From Roseivirga sp. UBA6052 (GTDB taxonomy: Bacteria > Bacteroidota > Bacteroidia > Cytophagales > Cyclobacteriaceae): a stretch of DNA of 64,000 bases. The notes below the pieces were generated by a model. The model had not been told where the DNA came from. It saw only the letters and a list, made by a program, of their open reading frames with translations, and ran no database searches. The stretch is from assembly GCA_002427755.1 (NCBI GenBank), contig DIYO01000007.1, forward strand, positions 1 to 64,000, given 5' to 3'. This document shows, piece by piece, positions 43,923 to 53,232 of this stretch (its first letter is position 1; each line of letters opens with the position of its first letter). The position numbers and the translations under genes are program-made.

Positions 43923-45752
43923 TTAGCGAACAAGTAATTTGCTCATCTGAGGTAACATTGCTTCGTTCTTCTCTTGAAAGATTTCCATATTCGTCAAAAT
44001 CGTATCAAGAAGACTAATGGCATTCGTTATATAAGCCCCTTTATTAAGCATGACACACTCTGCCTTTAAGCCCGTAGTTGCATCTGTTATCTCCGATCTT
44101 GAAGGTAATCCTCTCTTCGCCATACTTTCTAATACCTGAGTAGCCCATACTACCGGAATATGTGCTGCATTACAAAGTGAAAGAATTTCGTTTTGAACCC
44201 AACCGATACTATCCCAACCGGTCTCTACTGCTAAGTCTCCTCTTGCTATCATCACGCCAACGTAATGTACCCTCATGGCAGTAAGTAAAATGTCTTTCAG
44301 GTTATCGAAAGCTTGTCGCGTCTCAATTTTAAGAATCACACTTAATTTGTTGGTAGCGCCTAGTGCTTCAAAGGTTTCTAATAGCTCCTCCACATCTTTT
44401 GCAGAGTTTACAAATGAGAAATTTACCACATCAGCATATTGCGCTACAAACTTTAAGTCTTCTCGATCTTTATCCGTTAAACCACTAATACCCAGATCTG
44501 TAGTTGGAAAGTTGATGCCTTTTTCTGCTTTTAGCTTTGTACCAAATTCTTTCGCCATGGTTACCCTAACAGCAAAGGAATCCTCATTTCTTTCAACAAC
44601 TTTACCCTCAATCTTTCCATCATCAAAAAGCACACGCTCCCCCACTCTAATCTTAGCAAACACCTCAGGCAAAGTGCAACCGATATGAGCATCTCTCAAT
44701 AAAGTACCGTCTGAATCATACTGTGCAGGCTCACCCAGTATCTCTGACCTATGTACGATTACCTCATCTCCCACTCTAAGTAAAAGTGATTGTTCAATTG
44801 GTGGTAACTCGCCAACAACCACCTCCGCTAAACCCATTCTCTCAGGACTTAAAACTGTTCCTGTTCCGATGTATGAAGTATCATAACAGTTGGCATGAAC
44901 GTGCTCAGAAGTCAACTCGATCACTTTTAGCATGCGGTGTTTGCTTCTGGTGTCTTTTAGGGTAATCCTATCACCAGGTTTTAATTGCTGCATCCAGTTA
45001 GGATCAACTGGAATTGTATTGAGTTCAGAATCTTCATCTATTCTAGGAACAAAAGAAATTACCGCAGGATTGATCACAATACCCATTTCATTTCTTTCAG
45101 GAGAAAATTTTCTAACCTTACCGCCTGCAACAATTGGCCCTGTTCTGATTTTTGGTCCTGCCAAGTCCATAGCCACTTTAACATCTTTACCTAATGCTTG
45201 AGCAGCGCGTTCAACGTTCTTAATTATTCTTAACCAAACTTTTTGATCATCATGGGCACAATTAACACGAGCGCAGTTCATGCCATTTTCTACCATGCTC
45301 CGAACCAACTCATAGTTGTAAGCAGATTCGGTTGGTTGAGTAACCATGATTCTGACTCTTCTACCCGTTTTAGGACGTTCACCTAAAAGTACATCAGTAT
45401 GTTCTTTCAATAACTTGTTAGACTTCTTAATAGATAACCTCGCCTTTGTAGGAGTTAACTCCTGATTTGATAAAGCCTGTAAGATTCTCTTAATATTGAG
45501 TAGACTATCCATTACATGACTTTCAGCTGTACTCAAGCGTGAAGCTCCTAAATGCATAAGCTTTTTCTGAAGCTTCCTTAAGTCAAAACGCCTTAAAGCT
45601 TTGTAGTGAATAAGGTTTCTTGCACTTCTTTCATAGACTGAACATACCTGATCAATCTCGGCCTGCTGACCAGCTTCAGCAGCCTTAAGTGCCCAGATGA
45701 TTTCATCAATTTGACTAATCAAATTCTGAAGTGATTCAGGATCGAGTTTCAT
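43923..45752 (-). CDS. Atypical pyruvate kinase with N-terminal helical extension
   Basis: A 609-residue protein. The first 130 residues are helical and unrelated to standard pyruvate kinase. A kinase barrel follows: MVENGMNCARVNCAHDD, MDLAGPKIRTG, VILKIETRQAFDNL (Mg-ligand Glu), IARGDLAVETG and ATQVLESMAKRGLPSRSEITD. The B domain between about 215 and 345 is longer than usual. It ends soon after the barrel, so the C-terminal effector-binding domain of classical enzymes is missing. It probably converts phosphoenolpyruvate to pyruvate or works on a related substrate, without the usual allosteric site. The ATG at 45752 is preferred over a TTG at 45770. Its stop is 3 bp from the convergent sulfotransferase-like gene. 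Confidence 0.85.
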   Translation of the reverse strand: MKLDPESLQNLISQIDEIIWALKAAEAGQQAEIDQVCSVYERSARNLIHYKALRRFDLRKLQKKLMHLGASRLSTAESHVMDSLLNIKRILQALSNQELTPTKARLSIKKSNKLLKEHTDVLLGERPKTGRRVRIMVTQPTESAYNYELVRSMVENGMNCARVNCAHDDQKVWLRIIKNVERAAQALGKDVKVAMDLAGPKIRTGPIVAGGKVRKFSPERNEMGIVINPAVISFVPRIDEDSELNTIPVDPNWMQQLKPGDRITLKDTRSKHRMLKVIELTSEHVHANCYDTSYIGTGTVLSPERMGLAEVVVGELPPIEQSLLLRVGDEVIVHRSEILGEPAQYDSDGTLLRDAHIGCTLPEVFAKIRVGERVLFDDGKIEGKVVERNEDSFAVRVTMAKEFGTKLKAEKGINFPTTDLGISGLTDKDREDLKFVAQYADVVNFSFVNSAKDVEELLETFEALGATNKLSVILKIETRQAFDNLKDILLTAMRVHYVGVMIARGDLAVETGWDSIGWVQNEILSLCNAAHIPVVWATQVLESMAKRGLPSRSEITDATTGLKAECVMLNKGAYITNAISLLDTILTNMEIFQEKNEAMLPQMSKLLVR

Positions 45753-45934
45753 GTTTTTGTTTTTAACCAAGCGCCTACAATAGTGGTCAAAGAATCACCA
45801 AAAACAAATGATATATGTTTGCTTTTAAAAGTTATTGATAGGCTGATTCTATTTGAGTTAGGACCAGTCTATTCAGCCGAAAAAATATTGAGTGATTGCT
45901 AAATCTTATCTATTTTGAAATAAAATAAGCACAC

Positions 45935-46765
45935 ATGTTTTCTTTCCTCAAAGAAGTAGTTAATCACTTCTTACAGAGCAACACATTTCAAAAAGGTGCT
46001 GCCTTGGCTTACTACTCTGTCTTTTCCTTTATACCTATAATGGTCATCCTCGTTTCGGTAGCAGAACTCGCTTTCCATGATCTTGCCGTAGATGGCGAAA
46101 TTGTGAAGGGCTTAAGTGATAATATTGGTCCACAAGCTGCCAACCAAATAGAGACAATAATTAAAAATCAACATACTTATCATGACAGCATCACTACGTC
46201 AATTTTAGGATTTATAACACTGCTGCTTGGTGCCTCAGGAATGTTCGCACAGATACATAATGCTTTCAACGCCATCTGGGAAGTTGAACCGAAAAAACAG
46301 AATGGACTGATTAAATATCTCTACAAGCGTTTATCTGCATTGAGTGTACTTACCATTTTATTCATAATAATTGTGTTGAGTGTAACCATCCAAAGCTTTC
46401 TAATTCATCATGCCGATAGTCTTTCAAAGGCTTCAATTCAATGGATATGGGTAGAACATATTTTTTCATTTCTAGCATTGGCCATAGTATTCAGTGCCAT
46501 GTTTAAGTTCTTGAGTGACGCAAAAATAAGTTGGAAGACGGCCTTAATTGGCGGATGCTTTACTGCCATATTATTCGCATTTGGAAAGATTTTGATTAGC
46601 CATCATATAGCAAACAGCAGTTCTTCCTCCGCTTACGGTGCGGCAAGTGTTCTTGTGGTAATCATGCTTTGGGTCTATTATACTTCTCAAATCATCTTTC
46701 TAGGTGCTTCTGTAATAGGATCATTGAGAAAAGATGAGAGGAGTATTGATCAAGTGGAAGATTAA
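45935..46765 (+). CDS. YihY/BrkB-family inner membrane protein
   Basis: A 276-residue polytopic protein. QKGAALAYYSVFSFIPIMVIL, ITLLLGASGMFAQIHNAFNAIWEVE and AYGAASVLVVIMLWVYYTSQIIFLGA are hallmarks of the family once labelled RNase BN in error. It has about six membrane spans. Its function is not established; neither virulence nor nuclease activity should be inferred. It is divergent from the pyruvate kinase-like gene. Confidence 0.9.
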   Translation: MFSFLKEVVNHFLQSNTFQKGAALAYYSVFSFIPIMVILVSVAELAFHDLAVDGEIVKGLSDNIGPQAANQIETIIKNQHTYHDSITTSILGFITLLLGASGMFAQIHNAFNAIWEVEPKKQNGLIKYLYKRLSALSVLTILFIIIVLSVTIQSFLIHHADSLSKASIQWIWVEHIFSFLALAIVFSAMFKFLSDAKISWKTALIGGCFTAILFAFGKILISHHIANSSSSSAYGAASVLVVIMLWVYYTSQIIFLGASVIGSLRKDERSIDQVED

Positions 46766-46879
46766 AATGCAAGAGCAAACGATCAGGAAAAGGCTACAAG
46801 CTACAAGGATTTGGCTACATAGGTTGAATCGCTTCTTTATTCCTTTGCATACATAGAAACTAATAAAACAGATAATAAA

Positions 46880-47749
46880 ATGACAAAAGTTTTAATCACA
46901 GGAGCAAATGGAGGTTTCGGTTCATTAACTGTAAAAACTCTATTAGAAAAAGGTCACCATGTTGTTGGCACAATGCGTAACCCAGAAGGTAAGAACAAAG
47001 AAGCAGCAGAAGAACTGTCAAATGCAGGAGCACATATCATTGACTTAGACGTAACAAGTGATGAAAGCGTGAATTTGGGTGTTGCCAAAGCGATTGAGTT
47101 ACTAGGCGGACTAGATGTTGTGATCAATAATGCTGGTGTAGGTGTTTTGGGCCTGCAAGAGCAATTCACAACAGAGGACTTCCAAAGATTATTTGATGTA
47201 AATGTATTTGGAGTACAACGAGTAAACCGAGCAGCATTACCACATTTGAGAACTCAAGGATCAGGCCTACTAATTCATGTTTCAAGCCTATTGGGTAGAA
47301 TGGTATTTCCGTTTTACGGCCCATACAATGCATCTAAATGGGCAGTTGAAGCCTTGGCGGAAAACTACAGAATTGAATTAAGCGGATTTGGAGTCGACTC
47401 CTGTCTCGTTGAACCAGGTGGCTATCCCACAGGATTCTTTGGTAATTTGATGAAGCCTTCAGATAATTCTACCAATGCCGAATATGGAGAAATGATCCAT
47501 GCGCCTCAAGCAGCTTTTGAAAGCTTTGAAGGAGCCTTAGCCCAAAATCCTATACAAGATCCTCAGAATGTAGCTGACGCCATTGCCAACCTAATTGATA
47601 CGCCTGCAGGTTCCCGCCCTATGAGAACAACTGTGGACAATATCGGAATGGGAGATCATATTGCGCCTTATAATGAGCAATTGGCTGGTATACACGAAGG
47701 GCTGTTCAATGCTTTTGGTATGGGAGACATGCTGAAACTTAAGGTTTAA
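46880..47749 (+). CDS. Short-chain dehydrogenase/reductase
   Basis: A 289-residue SDR. The cofactor motif is TGANGGFG. NNAGVGVLG is the structural motif. The active site has Ser of HVSSLLGR and Tyr-x3-Lys in YNASKWAVE. The substrate loop VEPGGYPTGFFGNLM is family-typical. The substrate cannot be assigned. It is followed by a palindromic repeat and an AraC-type regulator on the same strand, a frequent pairing in which the regulator controls the oxidoreductase. Confidence 0.92.
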   Translation: MTKVLITGANGGFGSLTVKTLLEKGHHVVGTMRNPEGKNKEAAEELSNAGAHIIDLDVTSDESVNLGVAKAIELLGGLDVVINNAGVGVLGLQEQFTTEDFQRLFDVNVFGVQRVNRAALPHLRTQGSGLLIHVSSLLGRMVFPFYGPYNASKWAVEALAENYRIELSGFGVDSCLVEPGGYPTGFFGNLMKPSDNSTNAEYGEMIHAPQAAFESFEGALAQNPIQDPQNVADAIANLIDTPAGSRPMRTTVDNIGMGDHIAPYNEQLAGIHEGLFNAFGMGDMLKLKV

Positions 47750-47770
47750 AGTTTACCCAATGAATTGTTT

Positions 47771-47854
47771 ACGTCATTCTGAACTTAGTTCAGAACCTTA
47801 TTTTAAGGTTCTATAAACTCAGATTCAAATCCTGAAAGAAGCTCAGGATGACGT
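47771..47854. repeat. Palindromic intergenic repeat (84 bp) with nested hairpin
   Basis: The ends are ACGTCATTCTGA and TCAGGATGACGT, complementary at 11 of 12. The arms continue with a weaker match (CTTAGTTCAGAA with TCCTGAAAGAAG). A second perfect hairpin is nested inside: AGAACCTTA (47792-47800), 3 bases, TAAGGTTCT (47804-47812). This is the form of a REP-like interspersed element. It lies between the SDR and AraC genes. Confidence 0.8.
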
Positions 47855-47888
47855 ACTTTTTTACTCTCCAACTTCTTAACTTACAGAT

Positions 47889-48815
47889 ATGTCTAATTCA
47901 GAAATAAGACGCTTAGAGAAAATAAGTGACCTACACCGATGGAACGAACTTCCACCACCTGAGCATCCATTAATCAGTTTAGTGGATTACAAAGACATTA
48001 AGAATTCTTCTCCAACAAACGAGTTCACCTGGATTCAATCATACTACACTATTTCTTTAAAGAGAAACGTGGTAGGTAAATTCCGCTACGGACAACAATC
48101 ATATGACTTTGATGAGGGTGTAATGACATTCTTTGCTCCTGATCAAGTTATTCATGTGGAGTTATTAGATTCCGATAATACCACTCACCCACCCTCAGGT
48201 TGGATTCTAGCCATTCATCCCGACTTTTTCTTTGGAAGCAATTTGGCCAAAGACGTTAAGAAGTATCCATTCTTTAAATATTCGGTAAAAGAAGCCCTGT
48301 TCTTGTCAGAAAAAGAAGAGAATAAAGTACTAGATATTTTCAACAACATAAGAGCTGAATATCAGGCCAATATGGACCAATTCAGTCAGCAGATAATCAT
48401 CAATCAACTTGAATTACTACTGAGCTACTCCGAACGATTCTATCAAAGACAGTTCCTAACCCGGAAAAAATCAAATCATGAATTACTAGATAAACTAGAA
48501 GACTGTTTAGATGCCTATTTTGCAAATGAAGATTTTATCAACAATGGTCTCCCCTCAGTTCAGGAAATTGCAGAAGAACTAACCGTTACACCTGACTATT
48601 TAAGCAGTATGCTAAAAAGTTTAACCGGACAAACTACGCAGCAGCATATTCACCATAGAGTCATCGAAATGGCAAAAGTCAAACTATCAGTCTCAAATGA
48701 CTCGGTTAGTCAGATTGCCTATAGTCTAGGATTTGAACACCCTCAATCCTTTAGTAAATTCTTTAAGTCTAAAACTAAACAGACACCATTGGAGTATCGA
48801 CTTTCGTTCAATTAA
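47889..48815 (+). CDS. AraC-family transcriptional regulator
   Basis: A 308-residue regulator. The N-terminal 190 residues are a cupin-like sensing domain (FDEGVMTFFAPDQVIHVE, GWILAIHPDFF). The C-terminal double helix-turn-helix at about 205-305 has SVQEIAEELTVTPDYLSSMLKSLTG and SVSQIAYSLGFEHPQSFSKFFKSKTKQTPLEYR, a complete AraC signature. Likely targets are the adjacent SDR and VOC genes, but only position supports this. Confidence 0.92.
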   Translation: MSNSEIRRLEKISDLHRWNELPPPEHPLISLVDYKDIKNSSPTNEFTWIQSYYTISLKRNVVGKFRYGQQSYDFDEGVMTFFAPDQVIHVELLDSDNTTHPPSGWILAIHPDFFFGSNLAKDVKKYPFFKYSVKEALFLSEKEENKVLDIFNNIRAEYQANMDQFSQQIIINQLELLLSYSERFYQRQFLTRKKSNHELLDKLEDCLDAYFANEDFINNGLPSVQEIAEELTVTPDYLSSMLKSLTGQTTQQHIHHRVIEMAKVKLSVSNDSVSQIAYSLGFEHPQSFSKFFKSKTKQTPLEYRLSFN

Positions 48816-48893
48816 ACCGATTGATTCGAGTACTTTTGGTCAGAATAAGACCTACTTTTCTTATCTTATTCATGTATAAAATGATTTTTTAAG

Positions 48894-49262
48894 ATGAAGA
48901 ACGCTTTAAACTGGTTCGAAATACCGGTAACTGACTTTGATAGAGCCAAAACTTTTTACGAGCAGGTACTAGACTGCACAATGGAAACCAATGAAATGGA
49001 AGGTATAAAAATGGCTTTCTTTCCTGCTGATTGGGAGAATGGAATCGGTGGAGGCATTTCTAAGGCCGAAGGACATGAACCTTCTGATCAAGGAACACTA
49101 GTATACCTTAATGGTGGTGATGATTTAAGTGTACCGTTAGGTCGGGTTGAAGCAGCAGGCGGCAAAGTAATTATGCCAAAGACAGACATTGGACCAAATG
49201 GTTTTATGGGCATGTTCATGGATACAGAAGGAAATAAAGTGGCTTTTCATTCGGACAAATAG
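48894..49262 (+). CDS. VOC-family (glyoxalase/bleomycin-resistance fold) protein
   Basis: A 122-residue single VOC module. NWFEIPVTDFDRAKTFYEQVLDC and the closing GFMGMFMDTEGNKVAFHS match the family. The metal-ligand positions suggest an enzyme or binding protein, but the substrate is open. The name of the fold does not imply drug resistance. It lies 78 bp after the AraC gene on the same strand. Confidence 0.85.
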   Translation: MKNALNWFEIPVTDFDRAKTFYEQVLDCTMETNEMEGIKMAFFPADWENGIGGGISKAEGHEPSDQGTLVYLNGGDDLSVPLGRVEAAGGKVIMPKTDIGPNGFMGMFMDTEGNKVAFHSDK

Positions 49263-49328
49263 TGAGGTTCAGGAGAAAGCCCAGATAATTACCAAGTAGA
49301 ATAAACAGCAATACTGAAATAAACACAT

Positions 49329-50369
49329 ATGAAAAAGATCAGAATATTATCAATCGATGGCGGTGGAATCCGTGGGATACTTCCAGGGATTGTACTTACC
49401 AGAATAGAGCAAAAACTTCAAGAGAAGTCCGGTGACCCCAACACAAGACTGGCCGATATGTTCGACTTTATGGCGGGCACAAGTACGGGTGGAATTCTGA
49501 GTTTGGCCTACTTAACCCCCAATGAAGACAATCGCCCAAAGCTCAAGGCTTCGGAGGCTGTAGATATCTACTTAGATAGAGGAGATGAGATTTTTGATGT
49601 AAGCTTTTGGCAGAAAGTAAGAAGTGGAGCAGGCTTGGCTGATGAGAAATATGATGCTTCTGAGCTAGAAGAAGCCTTGGATGACACTTTCGGAGATTTG
49701 ATGCTTTCCGACTTAATCAAGCCATGTGTCATAAGTTCTTATGATATTCGAAATGGTAAACCCCACTTCTTCAAACAGCATAAGTCAGTAAAAAACGAGA
49801 TTTATAATTTTAAAGTGAAAGATGTAGCTAGAGCGACCTCTGCTGCTCCGACCTATTTTGAAACAGCTAGAATCAAAAACGATATAGGCACTCCTTATCC
49901 ATTAATTGACGGAGGCGTATTCGTTAATAACCCAGCGTTAGTGGCTTACTCTGAAGCTCGAAAAATGAGTAATCCAAATTCAGAAAATGGTGAACTAGCG
50001 ACAGCAAAAGACATGATGATAGTTTCAATTGGGACAGGGAGCGTGAGTAAAAAATATGAGTACAAAAAAGCCAAAGACTGGGGAGCGATTGGTTGGATTA
50101 AGCCTGTTATCGAAATCATGATGTCAGGAAATTCTCAAACTGTCGATTACCACTTAGGCCATATATACAGTTCTTTGGAAGATGGTCATAATAAAGATTA
50201 TCATAGGTTAGAACCCAAAGTTGTTACAGCTGACTCCGAAATGGATAATGCTTCAGTGGAAAACTTAACGAAGCTAAAAGAAGATGCTTTGAGCTATGTT
50301 TCTAAAACCGAAGTAGAAGAAGAATTAGATTTAATCGCTCAAAAACTAATCGATTACGGAACAGCCTAG
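49329..50369 (+). CDS. Patatin-like phospholipase
   Basis: A 346-residue acyl hydrolase with a Ser-Asp dyad. The anion loop is DGGGIRGILPG at residues 10-20. The nucleophile is Ser52 in GTSTGG. The Asp is 194 in DGGVFVNNPA. It has no signal peptide, so it is cytoplasmic. Similar patatins act as CBASS effectors, but no nucleotide cyclase, Cap2 or Cap3 gene is nearby, so a housekeeping or lipid-turnover role is more likely. Confidence 0.9.
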   Translation: MKKIRILSIDGGGIRGILPGIVLTRIEQKLQEKSGDPNTRLADMFDFMAGTSTGGILSLAYLTPNEDNRPKLKASEAVDIYLDRGDEIFDVSFWQKVRSGAGLADEKYDASELEEALDDTFGDLMLSDLIKPCVISSYDIRNGKPHFFKQHKSVKNEIYNFKVKDVARATSAAPTYFETARIKNDIGTPYPLIDGGVFVNNPALVAYSEARKMSNPNSENGELATAKDMMIVSIGTGSVSKKYEYKKAKDWGAIGWIKPVIEIMMSGNSQTVDYHLGHIYSSLEDGHNKDYHRLEPKVVTADSEMDNASVENLTKLKEDALSYVSKTEVEEELDLIAQKLIDYGTA

Positions 50370-50393
50370 CATTCATTATAACTTAAGACATCA

Positions 50394-50606
50394 ATGAAAA
50401 ACCTAATCAAATTCCGTACAGATTCGGCCATCAATATCGATCGAATAGCCGGAATACTTGATGAAAATGGTATTCCTAGCATGATCAAAGATCAAAATGC
50501 CGCGGGTAATATTGCGGGATTTGGCACCATAGACAATTCAGTTGAAATCTTTATTGAAAAAGAGCATTTGCAAGAAGCCAGAAGGATTATTGATAACGTA
50601 AGTTAG
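50394..50606 (+). CDS. DUF2007-family small protein (70 aa)
   Basis: MKNLIKFRTDSAINIDRIAGILDENGIPSMIKDQ and the closing VEIFIEKEHLQEARRIID match the DUF2007 pattern, a ferredoxin-like fold of unknown role sometimes called a 'putative signal transducer' without experimental support. It starts 24 bp after the patatin stop and is probably co-transcribed. Confidence 0.8.
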   Translation: MKNLIKFRTDSAINIDRIAGILDENGIPSMIKDQNAAGNIAGFGTIDNSVEIFIEKEHLQEARRIIDNVS

Positions 50607-50684
50607 TAACATGGCTATCTAATTCTTCTGGTCACTACAAGTTTCCGCTGGTAAAAAACAAAGAGATTCCTTACCTCTTCTTTC

Positions 50685-50692
50685 TAATTTTG
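50685..50692 (+). promoter_or_regulatory. Bacteroidota-type -7 element for gamma-glutamyltransferase
   Basis: TAATTTTG is an exact TAnnTTTG match, 21 bp before the ATG at 50714. Confidence 0.5.
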
Positions 50693-50713
50693 CGCTGTTA
50701 ACAAAATCATATC

Positions 50714-52411
50714 ATGAAGAAGCTATTGGCATCTCTATTAATACTCGTTCTCGCTATATCTACACAAGCACAAGACAGATTAACCGGACAAACATTTACC
50801 ACCCGTTCTGAGGTTTTAGGCAAAAACGGAATGGCTGCAACAAGCCAACCTTTAGCTACCCAAGCAGCCTTAAGAATTTTGCAACAAGGTGGTTCTGCCA
50901 TGGACGCTGCTATTGCAGCAAATGCAGTTTTGGGTTTAGTAGAGCCAGCGAGCTGCGGAATTGGCGGTGACATCTTTGCGATTGTTTGGGATGCAAAAAC
51001 AGAAAAGCTTTATGGATTTAATGGAAGTGGCAGATCTCCTAAATCACTGGATATAGACTATTTCATAGACAAAGGAATGAAGCAAATTCCACTCTTTGGT
51101 CCACTGGCAGTTTCAACTCCAGGCACAGTAGATGGCTGGTTTATGATGCATGAGAAGTTTGGAAAACTACCAATGACCGATATTCTTGCTCCTGCGATTG
51201 AGTATGGTAGAGAAGGGTTTCCTGTATCAGAAGTGATCGCCTATGAAATGGCTACGAACTACCAGAACAAAATTGATTTTCCGGGATTTGCCGAAACGTA
51301 TATGCCAAACGGGCGTCCTCCATTAAAAGGTGAAGTTTTTGTAAATGCAGACCTCGCCAACTCCTATGATAAAATTGCAAAAGAAGGGCGTGATGCGTTC
51401 TATAAAGGCGACATTGCTCGTACAATAGACTCATATATGAAGCAGCACGGAGGCTTCCTTTCCTATGACGATTTAGCTTCTCATTCTGGAGAATGGGTTG
51501 AACCATTAAGCACAAATTATCGTGGATATGACGTTTGGGAGCTACCTCCTAATGGGCAAGGAACAGCCGCACTTCAAATGCTCAATATCTTAGAAGGCTA
51601 TGACATCAAAAGCATGGGATTTGGAAGCCCGGAGTACCTGCATATTCTTACAGAAGCTAAAAAACTAGCTTATGAAGACCGTGCCAAATTCTATGCAGAC
51701 CCATCTTTCAATAAACTGCCTATCGATGAGCTTCTATCAAAAGATTATGCAGCAGAACGAAGTAAACTCATTGATCCAGCTAATGCTGCGAACACCTACC
51801 CTGCCGGTGATTTAGAAATTGAAACTGGAAACACTACCTATCTCACGGTTGCTGATAAAGACGGGAATATGGTCTCGCTTATTCAAAGCATCTACTATGA
51901 GTTTGCTTCAGGAATGGTACCAGATGGTTTAGGTTTTGTACTTCAAAACCGAGGACAAATGTTCAATGTGCAAGATCGAGATCATGCCAATGCACTAGAG
52001 CCCGGTAAAAGACCATTTCACACTATTATTCCGGCCTTCATTACAAAAGATGGCAAACCATGGATAAGCTTTGGACTAATGGGTGGGGCTGTGCAACCGC
52101 AAGGCCATGCACAAATTGTTGTGAACCTAATAGATTTTGGGATGAACTTACAAGAAGCAGGTGATGCGCCTAGAATGCGACATGTAGGCAGTTCTCAACC
52201 CACAGGTTCGCGAATGACGAATGGAGGTACACTGAATTTAGAGAGTGGATTCTCTTACGAGACTTTACGAGAGCTTCGTAAACTTGGACACAGACTAGGC
52301 ACAGGTGTAGGAATCTACGGTGGCTACCAAGCTATTGGCGTTGACCTTGACAGAAAAGTCTATACGGGTGCTTCCGAATCAAGAAAAGACGGACAGGCAG
52401 CGGGTTATTGA
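50714..52411 (+). CDS. ggt: Gamma-glutamyltransferase
   Basis: A 565-residue secreted Ntn-hydrolase. The signal is MKKLLASLLILVLAISTQAQ. GMAATSQPLATQAALRILQQGGSAMDAA and SCGIGGDIFAIVWD are N-terminal landmarks. The self-processing Thr is in GNTTYLTVADKDGNMVSLIQS. Length and order fit the family; the protein is cut into two subunits at that Thr. It transfers or hydrolyses gamma-glutamyl groups, for example of glutathione, in the periplasm or at the surface. Confidence 0.93.
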   Translation: MKKLLASLLILVLAISTQAQDRLTGQTFTTRSEVLGKNGMAATSQPLATQAALRILQQGGSAMDAAIAANAVLGLVEPASCGIGGDIFAIVWDAKTEKLYGFNGSGRSPKSLDIDYFIDKGMKQIPLFGPLAVSTPGTVDGWFMMHEKFGKLPMTDILAPAIEYGREGFPVSEVIAYEMATNYQNKIDFPGFAETYMPNGRPPLKGEVFVNADLANSYDKIAKEGRDAFYKGDIARTIDSYMKQHGGFLSYDDLASHSGEWVEPLSTNYRGYDVWELPPNGQGTAALQMLNILEGYDIKSMGFGSPEYLHILTEAKKLAYEDRAKFYADPSFNKLPIDELLSKDYAAERSKLIDPANAANTYPAGDLEIETGNTTYLTVADKDGNMVSLIQSIYYEFASGMVPDGLGFVLQNRGQMFNVQDRDHANALEPGKRPFHTIIPAFITKDGKPWISFGLMGGAVQPQGHAQIVVNLIDFGMNLQEAGDAPRMRHVGSSQPTGSRMTNGGTLNLESGFSYETLRELRKLGHRLGTGVGIYGGYQAIGVDLDRKVYTGASESRKDGQAAGY

Positions 52412-52609
52412 TTGATTCGAAAGAAAAATTCTGAATTAATTTTATTTGAACCGTTTCGCTTATTTAAAAGCTGTATAAAGAGCATCGATGAATACGTAGT
52501 ATGGCTCTAAAAGTGAGCTTTTTACCTAATCAACCGCTATTTCTGTCAGAATTCAATAACGGCTGCACAGCATTGACGTTTCACAGAACACAATCAAATT
52601 GTGATTACT

Positions 52610-53230
52610 ATGAGACTATTAGTCTTTCTTTTATTCAGTGTGAGCTTATTACACTGTAATGGGCAAAACATAAAAGAAAGAGAAGTTGGTGGGCCGTGTG
52701 AGGATTGCCAGGCCGCTCTAGACTTTAACACATTAGATTTTGAACTTAAGTCTACAATAACCATAGAGGGATATAAAGTTAATGATCCAAAAATCAGAGT
52801 GAGTGGAACGGTATATCAAGTTGATGGCAAAACTCCTGCCCCTAACGTGATTCTTTACATCTATCATACCAATCGGGAAGGCATCTACCAACAGAGTGAC
52901 ACTCCGAAAGGATGGGAACGAAGACATGGCTATCATAGAGGTTGGATCAAAACAGATGAAAATGGCAACTATGAATTCTTCACTTTTAGACCAGCAGCCT
53001 ATCCAAACGGAAGAGAATCAGAACATATTCATATCTATATCAAAGAGGAAGGCAAAGTCCCCTATTACATAGATAGCTTCGTTTTTTTGGATGATCCTTT
53101 ACTCACTCAAAAAAAAATGGCAAAATTTAGTAATAGAGGTGGATCAGGAATTGTCTCTTTTCAGCTAAAAAATGGTCATCTTACAGCAAAACGGGACATA
53201 ATTCTAGGTATGAATATCCCCGATTATTGA
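52610..53230 (+). CDS. Secreted intradiol ring-cleavage dioxygenase-like lipoprotein
   Basis: A 206-residue protein. The lipoprotein signal ends LLHC with Cys16; start is the ATG at 52610 (an upstream GTG at 52601 adds three residues). The beta-sandwich of intradiol dioxygenases is visible: ILYIYHTNREGIYQ, then TDENGNYEFFTFRPAAYPNG and EHIHIYI. The four Fe(III) ligands would be Tyr93, Tyr131, His139 and His141. True catechol dioxygenases are cytoplasmic; this exported form belongs to a less studied group common in Bacteroidota and fungi. No aromatic-degradation genes are nearby. Confidence 0.82.
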   Translation: MRLLVFLLFSVSLLHCNGQNIKEREVGGPCEDCQAALDFNTLDFELKSTITIEGYKVNDPKIRVSGTVYQVDGKTPAPNVILYIYHTNREGIYQQSDTPKGWERRHGYHRGWIKTDENGNYEFFTFRPAAYPNGRESEHIHIYIKEEGKVPYYIDSFVFLDDPLLTQKKMAKFSNRGGSGIVSFQLKNGHLTAKRDIILGMNIPDY

Positions 53231-53232
53231 CC

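Noticed and set aside
49329..50369. Patatin as a CBASS antiphage effector
   Set aside because: No cyclase, Cap2/Cap3 or other defence gene is within reach; neighbours are VOC, DUF2007 and ggt.
52500..52530. Weak hairpin after ggt (GCTC/GAGC with T-run)
   Set aside because: A 4-bp stem is too short to call a terminator.
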